Shown one piece after another: positions 54,807 through 64,000 of a stretch of 64,000 bases of DNA; the stretch's first letter is position 1, and the number at the start of each line of letters is the position of its first letter. A program made the position numbers and the translations under genes. Location of the stretch: positions 433,274 to 497,273 of the forward strand of contig RXJH01000002.1 in the NCBI GenBank assembly GCA_003987725.1, given 5' to 3'. Source of the stretch: Hyphomicrobium sp. Its GTDB lineage: Bacteria; Pseudomonadota; Alphaproteobacteria; Rhizobiales; Hyphomicrobiaceae. The notes under the pieces are model-generated. The model ran no database searches. It was not told the origin of the DNA and was given only the letters and a program-made list of their open reading frames with translations.

Positions 54807-55529
54807 TCATGCCGCGGGCTTCTCCCACTCCATGATGTAAAGATAGGGAACGCGGCGGTAGCGCTCGGCCATGTCCGGATCGCCCCCGCTCGGAGACGGC
54901 TCTGCGAAATGGCGCAAGATCATGCCATGCTCGAGGAAGAGCGACATGTACGTGCTGAGCGGCCGATGCCAATTGCGAATTTCGATCCCGCGCCAGGCGA
55001 CCCAGTCGGCCCGCTCTTCGAGATAGTTGTCGATGCAGAAGCGACGCTTGCCGTCGGCATCCATAGTCCAGCCGTCGATGGCCGCCGTGCTGAAACTCGT
55101 GAGGTTCGCAATGAGAAGCGTTCCGCCGGGCCGCAAGGCCTCGATGAAGCGCGATGCCGCCCGCGCGATATCGGCGATGTCGATCAGCGTCAGATAGCAG
55201 ACGACAAGATCGAACGAATCCGGCGGCTCGTCCAACTCTTCGGCGCGGCAGACGCGGTAGGCTCCGCCGGGGTCCAGTTCCAATGCCCGCGCGACGAGCG
55301 CGGCCGTCGGATCGATCCCGAGTGGCTTGATGCCCTCATCGCGCAACATTCGGCAGAAGCGGCCTTCGCCGCACCCGACATCCAAAGCCGTTTTGAAGCC
55401 GCGGTCTTTGACGCGAGCGAGCATTGGCGCATCGAGAACGAATTGACGGCTGAAGTCGCCGCCATCTCCGAGCGACGCGATCCAGGCCGCGGCGGAGTCG
55501 TCCCATCCATCGCCGTTCGTATCGCTCAT
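54807..55529 (-). CDS. Class I SAM-dependent methyltransferase
   Basis: 240 residues. Motif I is ALDVGCGEGRFCRMLRDEG, with the acidic GIDPTAALVARA segment, the AEELDEPPDSFDLVVCY middle motif and ALRPGGTLLIANL after it. The N-terminal DGWDDSAAAWIAS is typical of small-molecule methyltransferases of the UbiG/Methyltransf_11 type. It starts 19 bp after alaS on the same strand and is probably co-transcribed. Substrate unknown. Confidence 0.88.
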   Translation of the reverse strand: MSDTNGDGWDDSAAAWIASLGDGGDFSRQFVLDAPMLARVKDRGFKTALDVGCGEGRFCRMLRDEGIKPLGIDPTAALVARALELDPGGAYRVCRAEELDEPPDSFDLVVCYLTLIDIADIARAASRFIEALRPGGTLLIANLTSFSTAAIDGWTMDADGKRRFCIDNYLEERADWVAWRGIEIRNWHRPLSTYMSLFLEHGMILRHFAEPSPSGGDPDMAERYRRVPYLYIMEWEKPAA

Positions 55530-55548
55530 GACTTCCTACAGCGAGGCG

Positions 55549-58260
55549 TTACGCGGCCGAAGCCTGTCCCGCCAGCCGCGCCTCGATGGCCTTCAGTGCG
55601 TCGCCAGCTTTCGCACCATCCGGACCACCGGCCTGCGCCATGTCCGGACGTCCGCCGCCGCCCTTGCCGCCGAGGGCTTCCGCACCCGCCTTGACGAGAT
55701 CGACCGCGCTCCACGTTTTGACGAGGTCGTCGGTGACGCCGACGGCGAGACCCGCCTTGCCGTCCTCGGTAACGCCGACAACAGCGACGATGCCCGAGCC
55801 AACTTGCTTCTTCCCGTCGTCGATGAGGCCGCGCAGATCCTTCGGATTGAGGCCCTGAACCGTCCGCGCTAGCAGCTTCACGTTGCCGATGCTGCGAATG
55901 GCTTCGCCGTTGGCGCTGGCGCCTGAACCCGCACCGCCGCCGAGCGCGATCTGCCGCTTCGCATCCGCAAGCTGTTTCTCGAGAGCCTTCCGCTCCTCGA
56001 CGAGGGTCTTCAATCGCTCGATGAGATCTTCCGGCCGCGTCTTGAGAAGGCTTGCCGCTTCCTTCACGCGGCTGTCCTGCTCTTCGAGATAGGCGCGCGC
56101 GCCTTCGCCCGTCAGCGCCTCGATGCGACGAACACCGGCAGCGCTTCCACTTTCTCCGACGACACGAATGAGGCCGATGTCACCCGTGCGCGACACATGC
56201 GTACCGCCGCAAAGCTCGACCGACCATGCCTTGTTGGCGCCGGGCCGCGTCGATCCCATCGACACGACGCGAACTTCTTCGCCGTACTTTTCACCGAAGA
56301 GCGCCATTGCGCCAGTCGCGCGCGCATCGTCGATCGCCATCAGCCGCGTGACGACCGGCGTGTTCTCGAGCAGCACCGCGTTCGCCATATCCTCGACGGC
56401 TTTCAACTCTTCGAGCGACATTGGCTTCGTGTGCGAGAAGTCGAAGCGCAAACGGTCTGGCGAAACGAGAGACCCCTTCTGCGCAACGTGCGTGCCGAGC
56501 ACCTGCCGAAGCGCCTCATGCAGAAGATGCGTCGCCGAGTGATTGGCGCGCGTCGCAGAACGGCGCGCGTGATCGACTTCCAGCTCCACGGCATCGCCCG
56601 CCTTGAAGCTGCCCGTCTCGACCTTGCCGAAGTGCACGAACAGATCGCCGAGTTTCTTCTGCGTATCGCTCACACGGAACAGCGCGCCCTTCGGCCCCTT
56701 GATGAGGCCCTGATCGCCGAGCTGGCCGCCGCTTTCGCCATAGAACGGCGTCTGGCTGACGACGAGCGCGCCCTCATCGCCCGCCTTCAGTTCCTTCGCC
56801 TCTTTGCTGCCCGCAACGAGCGCCGTGACGATGGCTTCCGCGGTCTCGGTATCGTAGCCGAGGAATTCCGAGGCGCCGGTCTTGTCCTTGATCTCGAACC
56901 AAAGACCTTCGGTCGCCGCTTCGCCCGATCCCTTCCAGGCCGCCCGCGCCGCGTCCTTCTGCTTCTTCATCGCATCGTCGAACGCCGCCGTGTCGACGGT
57001 GATGCCGCGCGGCCGGAGCGCATCTTCGGTGAGGTCGAGCGGGAAGCCGTAGGTATCGTAGAGCTTGAACGCGACGTCGCCCGGAAAGACCGCGCCCTTC
57101 GTCAGCTTGCCCGAGCTTTCGCCGAGAAGCTTCAGGCCGTTGTCGAGCGTGCGCCGGAACTTCGTTTCTTCGAGCTTCAGCGTCTCGGCGATGAGCGGCT
57201 GTGCCCTGACGAGTTCCGGATAGGCATCCCCCATCTCGCGGACGAGCGCAGGCACAAGATGATACATCAGCGGTTCGGTGCAACCGATCTGAGCGGCGTA
57301 ACGCATGGCGCGGCGCATGATGCGGCGAAGCACGTAGCCGCGGCCCTCGTTCGACGGCAGCACGCCGTCGGCGATCAGGAAACTCGTCGAGCGAAGATGG
57401 TCGGCGATGACGCGGCGCGCGACGTGAAGGAATTCGGGACCACCTTCAATACCGCCCTCCTTCGCCCCAACCTTCCCGGCCTCCTGCCGGATCGCCTGGA
57501 TGAGATTCTGAAAGAGATCGATGTCATAGTTGTCGTGCTTGCCCTGCAGCACCGCCGCGACGCGCTCGAGCCCCATACCGGTGTCGATGGACGGCTTCGG
57601 CAAAGGAACGCGATCTCCCGGAGCGCGCTGTTCAAACTGCATGAACACGAGATTCCAGATCTCGATGAAGCGGTCGCCGTCGGCATCGTCCGAACCCGGA
57701 GGGCCGCCCGGAATCTTGTCGCCGTGATCGAAGAAGATTTCCGAGCACGGCCCGCAGGGACCCGTGTCCCCCATCTGCCAGAAGTTGTCGTTCGTCGGGA
57801 TGCGGATGATCTTGCTGTCCGGAAAGCCCGAGATCTTCTTCCAGATCGCGTAGGCTTCGTCGTCGGTATGATAGATCGTGACGAGCAGCCGCTTCTTGTC
57901 GAGGCCGAAGTCCTTAGTCAGCAAATTCCAGGCGAGCTCGATCGCGCGTTCCTTGAAGTAGTCGCCGAACGAGAAGTTGCCGAGCATCTCGAAGAACGTG
58001 TGATGGCGCGCCGTGTAGCCTACGTTGTCGAGGTCGTTGTGCTTGCCGCCCGCCCTGACGCACTTCTGCGACGTGGTCGCGCGCGGAATGGCCCGCGTCT
58101 CCTGGCCGGTGAAGACGTTCTTGAACTGCACCATGCCGGCGTTCGTAAACATCAGCGTCGGGTCGTTGCGCGGCACGAGCGGCGACGACGGCACGATTTC
58201 GTGCCCGTTCTTTCCAAAGAAATCGAGAAACGAAGCGCGGATTTCGCTGACGCCGGCCAT
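55549..58260 (-). CDS. alaS: Alanyl-tRNA synthetase
   Basis: 903 residues, full length. Catalytic class II core at the N-terminus ([20 protein letters not shown], then [19 protein letters not shown]), the editing domain with the zinc ligands HSATHLLH and [11 protein letters not shown], and the C-terminal C-Ala domain (about 760-903) with a Gly-rich region. It charges tRNA-Ala and clears mischarged Ser or Gly. Upstream of the methyltransferase gene and downstream of recA, as in other alphaproteobacteria. Confidence 0.98.
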   Translation of the reverse strand: MAGVSEIRASFLDFFGKNGHEIVPSSPLVPRNDPTLMFTNAGMVQFKNVFTGQETRAIPRATTSQKCVRAGGKHNDLDNVGYTARHHTFFEMLGNFSFGDYFKERAIELAWNLLTKDFGLDKKRLLVTIYHTDDEAYAIWKKISGFPDSKIIRIPTNDNFWQMGDTGPCGPCSEIFFDHGDKIPGGPPGSDDADGDRFIEIWNLVFMQFEQRAPGDRVPLPKPSIDTGMGLERVAAVLQGKHDNYDIDLFQNLIQAIRQEAGKVGAKEGGIEGGPEFLHVARRVIADHLRSTSFLIADGVLPSNEGRGYVLRRIMRRAMRYAAQIGCTEPLMYHLVPALVREMGDAYPELVRAQPLIAETLKLEETKFRRTLDNGLKLLGESSGKLTKGAVFPGDVAFKLYDTYGFPLDLTEDALRPRGITVDTAAFDDAMKKQKDAARAAWKGSGEAATEGLWFEIKDKTGASEFLGYDTETAEAIVTALVAGSKEAKELKAGDEGALVVSQTPFYGESGGQLGDQGLIKGPKGALFRVSDTQKKLGDLFVHFGKVETGSFKAGDAVELEVDHARRSATRANHSATHLLHEALRQVLGTHVAQKGSLVSPDRLRFDFSHTKPMSLEELKAVEDMANAVLLENTPVVTRLMAIDDARATGAMALFGEKYGEEVRVVSMGSTRPGANKAWSVELCGGTHVSRTGDIGLIRVVGESGSAAGVRRIEALTGEGARAYLEEQDSRVKEAASLLKTRPEDLIERLKTLVEERKALEKQLADAKRQIALGGGAGSGASANGEAIRSIGNVKLLARTVQGLNPKDLRGLIDDGKKQVGSGIVAVVGVTEDGKAGLAVGVTDDLVKTWSAVDLVKAGAEALGGKGGGGRPDMAQAGGPDGAKAGDALKAIEARLAGQASAA

Positions 58261-58431
58261 GTGGTGCTTTCGAGCCTGATATTGAAAGTGAATTGCCCCG
58301 GGAACGCGCCCCGGAACGGGTTAAGGCCGCCGTTGTAGCGGCGGCCTCGGAACGTGTCCAGAAAACGGCGTAAACGGCCGGATCAGCGGGCCTGCGACGG
58401 AACGACAGCCACAGCCTGACATCCAACCCAA

Positions 58432-58520
58432 CGTCATCCCGGCGGAGGCCGGGATCCAGTCAAATATCAACGCCGAACTGGCGCAGGCTTGCCTGGGTGC
58501 CGACCTATGTCGGCATGACG
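58432..58520. repeat. Intergenic palindromic repeat, family A, copy 3 (short form)
   Basis: Begins CGTCATCCCGGCGGAGGCCG and ends TGCCGACCTATGTCGGCATG. It lacks the central part seen in copies 1 and 2. Located in the gap between alaS and recA, which run the same way. Confidence 0.8.
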
Positions 58521-58541
58521 AAGCTGAAGGCAATACCTGCC

Positions 58542-59639
58542 TTAACGCTTGGCCTTGGCGACCTTCTTGCTCGCATCCTCGTCGGGCAGAACCCCATCCT
58601 CGTCCGGCTCTTCCCCGTCGTCCTCTCCGGCGCTCGGATTGGCGAGCATCTTCTCGACGATCAGCCCCGCATTGGCGCGGATGGCTCGCTCCAGCTCGGC
58701 TGCGACCTTCGGGTTGTCCTTGAGATACGTCTTGGCGTTCTCGCGGCCCTGACCGATCCGGTCACCGTTATAGGAAAGCCACGCACCCGACTTCTCGACG
58801 AGACCAGCCTTGACGCCGAGATCGATCAGCTCGCCGACCTTCGAGATGCCTTCGCCGTACATGATGTCGAACTCGACCTGCTTGAAGGGCGGCGCCACCT
58901 TGTTCTTGACGACCTTGACGCGCGTCTGGTTGCCGACGGTTTCCTCGCGCTCCTTGATCTGCCCGATGCGGCGAATGTCGAGACGGACCGACGCGTAGAA
59001 TTTCAGCGCGTTGCCGCCCGTCGTCGTCTCCGGATTGCCGAACATGACGCCGATCTTCATGCGGATCTGGTTGATGAAAATCACCATCGTATTCGACTTG
59101 GAGATCGAGCCCGTCAGCTTTCTGAGCGCCTGACTCATCAGACGCGCCTGCAGTCCGGGAAGGCTGTCGCCCATCTCGCCCTCGAGTTCGGCCTTCGGCG
59201 TCAACGCCGCAACCGAATCGACCACGAGCACGTCGACGGCGCCCGAACGCACGAGCGTATCGGCGATTTCCAAGGCCTGCTCGCCCGTGTCGGGCTGCGA
59301 AATCAAAAGGTCTTCGACCTTGACGCCAAGCTTCTTCGCGTAGCTCGGATCGATCGCGTGCTCCGCGTCGACGAATGCGCAGATGCCGCCCTTCTTCTGT
59401 GCTTCCGCGACGACCTGCAAAGCGAGCGTCGTCTTGCCCGACGATTCAGGCCCATAAACCTCGATGATGCGTCCCTTCGGCAGCCCGCCGATGCCGAGCG
59501 CAATATCGAGCCCGAGCGATCCCGTCGAGATCGCCTCGATGTCCAGCTTGTCGTTGGCGCCGAGGCGCATGATCGACCCCTTGCCAAAGGTCTTGTCGAT
59601 CTGCGCGAGTGCCTGCTCTAGCGCCTGCTTCTTATCCAT
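58542..59639 (-). CDS. recA: Recombinase A
   Basis: 365 residues from the ATG at 59639 ([11 protein letters not shown]) with AGGGGG upstream. Walker A GPESSGKT is at residues 63-70; [19 protein letters not shown] and [20 protein letters not shown] are the ATPase and L2 DNA-binding regions. The acidic tail after residue 330 is typical. Drives strand exchange and LexA self-cleavage. The frame open to 59678 lies in the leader. Confidence 0.98.
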   Translation of the reverse strand: MDKKQALEQALAQIDKTFGKGSIMRLGANDKLDIEAISTGSLGLDIALGIGGLPKGRIIEVYGPESSGKTTLALQVVAEAQKKGGICAFVDAEHAIDPSYAKKLGVKVEDLLISQPDTGEQALEIADTLVRSGAVDVLVVDSVAALTPKAELEGEMGDSLPGLQARLMSQALRKLTGSISKSNTMVIFINQIRMKIGVMFGNPETTTGGNALKFYASVRLDIRRIGQIKEREETVGNQTRVKVVKNKVAPPFKQVEFDIMYGEGISKVGELIDLGVKAGLVEKSGAWLSYNGDRIGQGRENAKTYLKDNPKVAAELERAIRANAGLIVEKMLANPSAGEDDGEEPDEDGVLPDEDASKKVAKAKR

Positions 59640-59733
59640 TTTGCCCCCTTCGAGCACAGTCCAGTCCGGCCGTTCCATCGTGTCACCCTCAATCCCTATG
59701 GCAAGCGCCCAGCGCCATCAATTAAGGATGTGT

Positions 59734-59759
59734 GTACTTGATTTGTTCCGAATCTGTCA
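59734..59759 (-). promoter_or_regulatory. Possible LexA-binding site in the recA promoter
   Basis: On the plus strand GTAC-N7-GTTC-N7-GTCA, three half-sites with an 11-base period, about 95 bp upstream of the recA ATG. The alphaproteobacterial SOS box is GTTC-N7-GTTC; only the central half-site is perfect, with near matches on each side. On the minus strand TTGACA overlaps the same place and could be a -35 element. Confidence 0.4.
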
Positions 59760-59892
59760 ATCTCGTTTTGTTCTCATTCGACGCGATGCGCGCCTCCGGG
59801 AATCTCATAGCCCTTCACCTGTAACCGGCGAAACAGCGCCACTTGTCGCCTGGGTGCAATCTCCTGTGCATGTTCAAGCCAAGGAGGCTCCC

Positions 59893-60402
59893 GTGTCCAA
59901 GTTGCTCGCCGTGCTGATCTCAGTTGCCATCGTCGCCAGCTCGTTCGCGTCGGCCGCCCAAGCCGGCCCGGGCCGCCGCCTCGGCTTCTTTCTCGGCGGT
60001 ATGGCAGCCGCCAGCATGCTCGCCCATGCCGCCGAAGAACGCCGCCGCGAAGAAGCATATGAACGCGAACGCGCCCGCCGGCAGATGATTGCAGCGCGAG
60101 AGCGTGCAGCAGCGATAGCGGCCGCCAAGCGTGAGCGTGCCCGCCAGTTGGCCCTTCAGCAGCAGAAAGCCGCCCAGATCGCAGCAGCCCAGCAGACACC
60201 ATCGGCGGAAACGACGACCGTAGCGAAGAAGACCGATCGCCTGCCGGAATCCACGACGGCCTCGGACGACACCTCTTCGACGAAAACCACCACCAAAACC
60301 GCGGAAGTCGTGAGCTCCGACAACACCACCCCGGTCTCGGCGACCGTCTGCCGCAAATATTCCGCCGCAGCCGACGGCCTCGTCGACACCCCCTGCGAAT
60401 AA
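59893..60402 (+). CDS. Secreted hypothetical protein with Arg/Glu/Ala-rich helix
   Basis: 169 residues from a GTG at 59893 with AAGGAGG six bases upstream. Signal peptide ending at AAQA-GP (about residue 24), a Gly-rich hydrophobic stretch (GFFLGGMAAASML) that may be a membrane insert, a charged helix of about 50 residues (EERRREEAYERERARRQM), a Thr/Ser-rich linker and a short C-terminal module with two cysteines (VCRKYSAAADG, TPCE). No family name. Divergent from recA. Confidence 0.75.
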   Translation: MSKLLAVLISVAIVASSFASAAQAGPGRRLGFFLGGMAAASMLAHAAEERRREEAYERERARRQMIAARERAAAIAAAKRERARQLALQQQKAAQIAAAQQTPSAETTTVAKKTDRLPESTTASDDTSSTKTTTKTAEVVSSDNTTPVSATVCRKYSAAADGLVDTPCE

Positions 60403-60542
60403 GGGAAAGGCCAGAAACGCCGCACCTCACCGAACGCGCCATAACCGCAACTTATGGCGCGTCTACCTGCGGCCTGGGTTATCTGACCACACGCGCCTAG
60501 AACCGGCGTCTTGAAGATAACTGCAGGAAAAGGTGAACACGA

Positions 60543-61115
60543 ATGAGCAGTTCCACGTCTGCCCCCCGCTCGGGGTGTTTCGGCATCCGCGTCGGCGAAG
60601 CCCTTGTCGCAGGCGGCCCGCCAGGAACCGCAGCCGAACCGGAAGTCGCAATCGGCGAGATGGACGGTCCGTTCGGCACCGCGTTTGCGACGCTCCTCGG
60701 CGATCAGGTCAAAGGCCACACCCGCGTACTCTCGCTTCTGAACACCGACGTGATGGTTCGCCCGCCGACGATCTGCGTCAGCAAGGTCACCGTCGATAAC
60801 GAGCGCTATACGAGCATCCTGATGGGCACCGTCCAGTACGCGACCGCAATGGGCGTGCTCGATGCCGTGCGCTCAGGAGACCTGCCGAAGGATAAGGTCG
60901 ACGACCTCGGCATCATCGTTTCGGTCTGGCTGCACCCGTCGGTCGCGACGATCGAGAAGCTCGACCACAAAGTCCTGTTCGACATTCATCGCAAGGCGAC
61001 GAGCCTCGCCATCCATAAAGCGATGAACTACCAGCCCTCGATCGATTGGCTGCTCGAGAACCAGGACAAGATCATCCACAAGTACTTCGAGCGCGGCTTG
61101 AAGGGCGAAATCTAA
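60543..61115 (+). CDS. Formaldehyde-activating enzyme-like protein (Fae homologue)
   Basis: 190 residues. The Fae fold pattern is clear over most of the length: GIRVGEALV, PFGTAFATLLGDQVKGHT, VRPPTICVSKVTVDN, YATAMGVLDAVRSGDLPKD, VDDLGIIVSVWLHPSVA and KATSLAIHKAMN. Fae joins formaldehyde to tetrahydromethanopterin. In a by-eye alignment with Methylorubrum Fae, the catalytic His17 is replaced by Glu (E32 here) in TAAEPEVAIG, and the C-terminus is different. So this is a Fae-like paralogue and not the main enzyme; its reaction is unknown. Not in an operon with other C1 genes. Confidence 0.85.
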   Translation: MSSSTSAPRSGCFGIRVGEALVAGGPPGTAAEPEVAIGEMDGPFGTAFATLLGDQVKGHTRVLSLLNTDVMVRPPTICVSKVTVDNERYTSILMGTVQYATAMGVLDAVRSGDLPKDKVDDLGIIVSVWLHPSVATIEKLDHKVLFDIHRKATSLAIHKAMNYQPSIDWLLENQDKIIHKYFERGLKGEI

Positions 61116-61122
61116 GACCCGC

Positions 61123-61266
61123 CGTCATCCTCGGCCTAGCGCGGTGAAACCGTGGGACGGCCGGGGATCCAGCGTTAGACTCGTCGAAGACGCAATATCG
61201 TGCCTTTGGCAGCTTTGCGCTGGATTCCCGAACGCCCTCGCCCGGCTCGGTCCTTCGAGAATGACG
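61123..61266. repeat. Intergenic palindromic repeat, family B, copy 3
   Basis: Same plan as the other family B copies: GGGGATCCAGCGTTAGACTC, the core AAGACGCAATATCGTGCCTT and GCGCTGGATTCCCGAACGCC, ending GAGAATGACG. Lies just after the Fae-like gene. Confidence 0.88.
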
Positions 61267-61292
61267 AAGGTAACGATGATCCGCCCCATAAT

Positions 61293-61400
61293 TCCCCTCC
61301 CCCTTGCGGGGAGGGGTCAGGGGTGGGGGTCGGATCGCAAGCCCAGGGTGCATACTTCCCTCACCCGGCGCTTCGCACCGCCCTCCCCCCAAGGGGGCGC
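61293..61400. repeat. Intergenic palindromic repeat, family C, copy 3
   Basis: CCCCTCCCCCTTGCGGGGAG hairpin, GGGGTGGGGG block and a later CCCTCCCCCCAAGGGGGC hairpin. Together with the family B copy, it fills the 310-bp gap between the Fae-like gene and the end of cckA; no gene is there. Confidence 0.8.
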
Positions 61401-61425
61401 GCACAGTGGCGGACGGGCTTCTGGC

Positions 61426-63984
61426 CTACTTCGCCAGCTCTTCCTTCACCTTCGCCGCGAGCTGCGGCAGCGAGAAGGGCTTCGGCAGGAATGCGAAGTC
61501 GTCCGAACCCATCGTCTCGCGGAACGCCTCGTTCGGATATCCCGAGACGAAAATCACCTTGATCGATGGATTGCGCTTTCTGAGTTCCTTGAACAGTGCC
61601 GGACCATCCATCTCCGGCATGACGACGTCCGAGACGACGATGTCGATCGCGCCTTCGTTGGCGGCCATCAGCTCGAGCGCCTCGACGCCATCGGCCGCTT
61701 CGATCACCTGATAACCCTGGCGGCGCAGCGCCCGGACGGCGAACTGCCGAACCTCCACTTCGTCTTCGACCAAGAGCACGCGTCCCGTACCCGTGAGATC
61801 GGTCGCATTGAGCTGCCTCTTGGCGGCGGCGATGGTTTGCGGAAGAACGGTTTCGACGTCTTCGCCGTCTTCGACGAAATAACGCGGTAGGAACACCTTG
61901 AACGTCGTGCCCTTGCCGATCTCGCTTTCCGGCAGAATGAATCCGCCCGACTGCTTGACGATACCGTAGACCGACGCGAGGCCCAGCCCCGTGCCCTTGC
62001 CGACGCCCTTCGTCGTGAAGAACGGCTCGAAGATCTTCTCCATGACTTCCGGCGCCATGCCGGTGCCGGTGTCCGCAACTTCGATCAGCACGTACTCGCC
62101 CGTGGTGAAGCCTGGAACGCCGCTCATCTTCTGGCTTTCACGCTCCGGCACGTTGCGTGTCTTGATGGTCAGCTTGCCGCCGTTCGGCATCGCGTCGCGC
62201 GCATTGCGGACGAGGTTCAAGACGACCTGATAAAGCTGGTCGCTATCGGCCTTCACATACCAGAGATCGCGCTCGGCCTGAATCTTGAGTTCGATCTTCT
62301 CGCCGCACTGTGTCTTGAGAACCGGCAGCATGTCGGAGGTCAGCTCGCCGGCATTGAAAACAGAAATCTGCTGCGTCTGCTTGCGCGAGAAGCCGAGAAG
62401 TCCGGAGACGAGGCCCGCGGCGCGGTTCGCAGCCGACTGAATGTTCTTGATGTCCCGATACGCCGCGTCGCTCGGCCGGTGCGTCTGCAGCAGCAGATCG
62501 GAAAAGCCGATGATCGCCGTCAGCACGTTGTTGAAGTCGTGTGCGATGCCGCCGGCGAGATTGCCGACCGCCTCCATCTTCTGCGCCTGCGCCACCCGCC
62601 CTTCGAGCGCTTTCTGCTCGGTCGCGTCCATCACATAGAGAGCGGCAGCCGCACCGCCTTGCACGGCAGCGAGCGGCGACATGTAGATGCGGCGCGTGAA
62701 CTGGCGCTGCTCGCCTGCGGTAATCTCGATCGGCTGAATGTTGCCGCGGCCGGTGAGCGCCTCGTTGAGGCCCGCTTCGATGCGCAGCCGCTCTTCGGCA
62801 TCCGCCGTGCGGCAGAGGGCTTCTGCAGCCAGTACGTCCTGCGCGGGCTTGCCGTCGAGAACCATCCGCATGAAGGCGGTGTTGCAGTTCGCGATGCGGC
62901 CCTCCGCGTCGAGCGCTGCGATGCCGAACGGCGCCGATTGGAAGAATTGCGATGCCCGGACGTCCTGCTGTCCGCGGTCGACGAGGCCGGTCGTCTGCCG
63001 GTTGATGGCCGTGATCGTGAAGCCGTGCTCGGCCTGATTGCCGATGGGCTCGACGAGCAGCGTCAGGGCCACGATGCGCCCGTCCTGCCGCGTCAAGTCG
63101 AGATCGATGATGCGCTGATCCGGTTCGGGAATGGAAGCCATCAGCTTGAGAAGGCGGAAACCTTCCAAGCCTGCGAGTTCGGCGAGGCCGAGGTTGCGCA
63201 CGCGCAGCGTCCCTGCCGGATAGCCGAGCCATTGTTCGAACGCTGCGTTGATATGAAGAATTCCGCCGTCGCTCGCCACCCACATGAAACCGGCGGGCAT
63301 GACGTCGAACGCCGCGAGAGACGCCTCGATCCGTTCGATGTGCTGAGCCTCTTCGCTCTTCTCACGCGAGACATCGACGATCTGCCACGAGACGAGCCGC
63401 TGGCGGGGCGCAACATCCTCGCCTGCATGCTCGGGCGGCGAGAAGGGGCGCACGATGATGCGAACCCAGGCCGGCCGGTTCTCGATGCCGGGACGGAGCC
63501 GAACGTCTTCGCGCCGCGCTTCGCCGCGCTCGGCCGCCCGCGTCAGCTGGAAGAACGCTTGCGTCCCTTCCGCATCGTGCGTCAGCAAAGCCTCGAGCGC
63601 GGAAAACGGTCCTGCCTCATGGCGTCCGAGAACCTCTTCGACGGCCGCATTGGCGTAGAGAATCGTCCCGTCGGTCTGGGCGATGATCTGTGCCTCCTCC
63701 CGGGCGTCGATCGAAGCCTTGAGAACGTCACCCGCCGTAACGCGCGCGCCAAGCCGGATATGCCCGGCGGCGATGCCGAAGAGCATGAAGATGCCGAACA
63801 TCGCCAAGAGCGCGATGACCGTCAAAAGCAGCGGCTCGCCCGATCCGCTTGCCAGCAGCCCGAACAGAATTGAGCCACCCGCAGCGGCGACTATGATTAG
63901 GGGGAGGAAACCGCCGAACCCTTCCGCTGAGTTCAGCGGATCGATCGGGGCGGCATCGATCCTCAACGCCTCGCGATCCTTCAT
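61426..63984 (-). CDS. cckA: Hybrid histidine kinase CckA
   Basis: 852 residues: two membrane helices near the N-terminus (about 25-75), PAS domains (about 105-440), a HisKA dimerisation helix with the phosphorylated H482 in [10 protein letters not shown], an HATPase domain ([42 protein letters not shown]) and a C-terminal receiver with D786 in [12 protein letters not shown]. CckA is the top of the CckA-ChpT-CtrA phosphorelay that controls the alphaproteobacterial cell cycle and, in budding species, polar development. ChpT and CtrA are not in this window. Confidence 0.95.
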   Translation of the reverse strand: MKDREALRIDAAPIDPLNSAEGFGGFLPLIIVAAAGGSILFGLLASGSGEPLLLTVIALLAMFGIFMLFGIAAGHIRLGARVTAGDVLKASIDAREEAQIIAQTDGTILYANAAVEEVLGRHEAGPFSALEALLTHDAEGTQAFFQLTRAAERGEARREDVRLRPGIENRPAWVRIIVRPFSPPEHAGEDVAPRQRLVSWQIVDVSREKSEEAQHIERIEASLAAFDVMPAGFMWVASDGGILHINAAFEQWLGYPAGTLRVRNLGLAELAGLEGFRLLKLMASIPEPDQRIIDLDLTRQDGRIVALTLLVEPIGNQAEHGFTITAINRQTTGLVDRGQQDVRASQFFQSAPFGIAALDAEGRIANCNTAFMRMVLDGKPAQDVLAAEALCRTADAEERLRIEAGLNEALTGRGNIQPIEITAGEQRQFTRRIYMSPLAAVQGGAAAALYVMDATEQKALEGRVAQAQKMEAVGNLAGGIAHDFNNVLTAIIGFSDLLLQTHRPSDAAYRDIKNIQSAANRAAGLVSGLLGFSRKQTQQISVFNAGELTSDMLPVLKTQCGEKIELKIQAERDLWYVKADSDQLYQVVLNLVRNARDAMPNGGKLTIKTRNVPERESQKMSGVPGFTTGEYVLIEVADTGTGMAPEVMEKIFEPFFTTKGVGKGTGLGLASVYGIVKQSGGFILPESEIGKGTTFKVFLPRYFVEDGEDVETVLPQTIAAAKRQLNATDLTGTGRVLLVEDEVEVRQFAVRALRRQGYQVIEAADGVEALELMAANEGAIDIVVSDVVMPEMDGPALFKELRKRNPSIKVIFVSGYPNEAFRETMGSDDFAFLPKPFSLPQLAAKVKEELAK

Positions 63985-64000
63985 GGGCCGAGAATCTAGC

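Noticed and set aside
56197-58338. 713-residue plus-strand frame opposite alaS
   Set aside because: Very long but an antisense shadow of a fully conserved alaS, with no family motif and no ribosome binding site.

Overview
The window is chromosomal DNA from an alphaproteobacterium of the order Hyphomicrobiales, most like a Hyphomicrobium-type methylotroph. This is inferred from gene content and order, not from a database search. Markers of the order are the cckA, recA, alaS and icd neighbourhood, the purC-purS-purQ-purL order, miaA next to ilvI-ilvH, the F1-ATPase inhibitor zeta subunit and a BolA-Grx4 pair. Markers of C1 metabolism are a pqqA peptide gene, a formaldehyde-activating-enzyme-like gene and meaB. 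Pseudoazurin suggests denitrification. The DNA is GC-rich and densely coding. I see no rRNA, tRNA, CRISPR array, prophage or transposase.

Layout: 1-5.2 kb holds a minus-strand operon for branched-chain amino acids and tRNA modification (miaA, ilvI, two extra genes, ilvH, then a LysE-type exporter cut by the window edge). 5.2-12.3 kb holds an OprB-like porin, a membrane protein, pseudoazurin, an Atm1-type ABC exporter and a large Ala-rich LysM protein. 12.4-20.5 kb holds a LOG-family protein, an acyltransferase-SGNH protein, MeaB, CorA, an amino acid permease and a CDGSH protein. 20.9-26.7 kb has purB, then a tightly coupled block of two PAP2 phosphatases, a GT2-GtrA glycosyltransferase and an ArnT-like transferase, which looks like a lipid-carrier or lipid A modification pathway.

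28-42 kb carries the purine genes purC, purS, purQ and purL and then bolA-grxD. This block, usually compact, is broken by accessory cargo: small secreted proteins, two DUF305 proteins, an FKBP isomerase, a glycosyltransferase, a DUF2147 protein and an orphan pqqA. 42-51.6 kb holds a P1 peptidase, a double PqiA-domain membrane protein, a glutathione transferase, an MHS-type transporter with a large insertion, rpsD, a TrmJ-like methyltransferase with an unusual N-terminal extension, and a GT87-like membrane protein. 51.7-64 kb holds icd, two SAM methyltransferases, a SnoaL-like protein, alaS, recA, a Fae-like protein lacking the expected histidine, and cckA.

Three families of intergenic palindromic repeats (A, B, C; three copies each) lie between genes. 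The most interesting points are the TrmJ fusion, the Fae-like protein, the orphan pqqA, the PAP2 pair with an altered signature, a terminator hairpin covering the miaA ribosome binding site, and a probable tiny secreted basic peptide.
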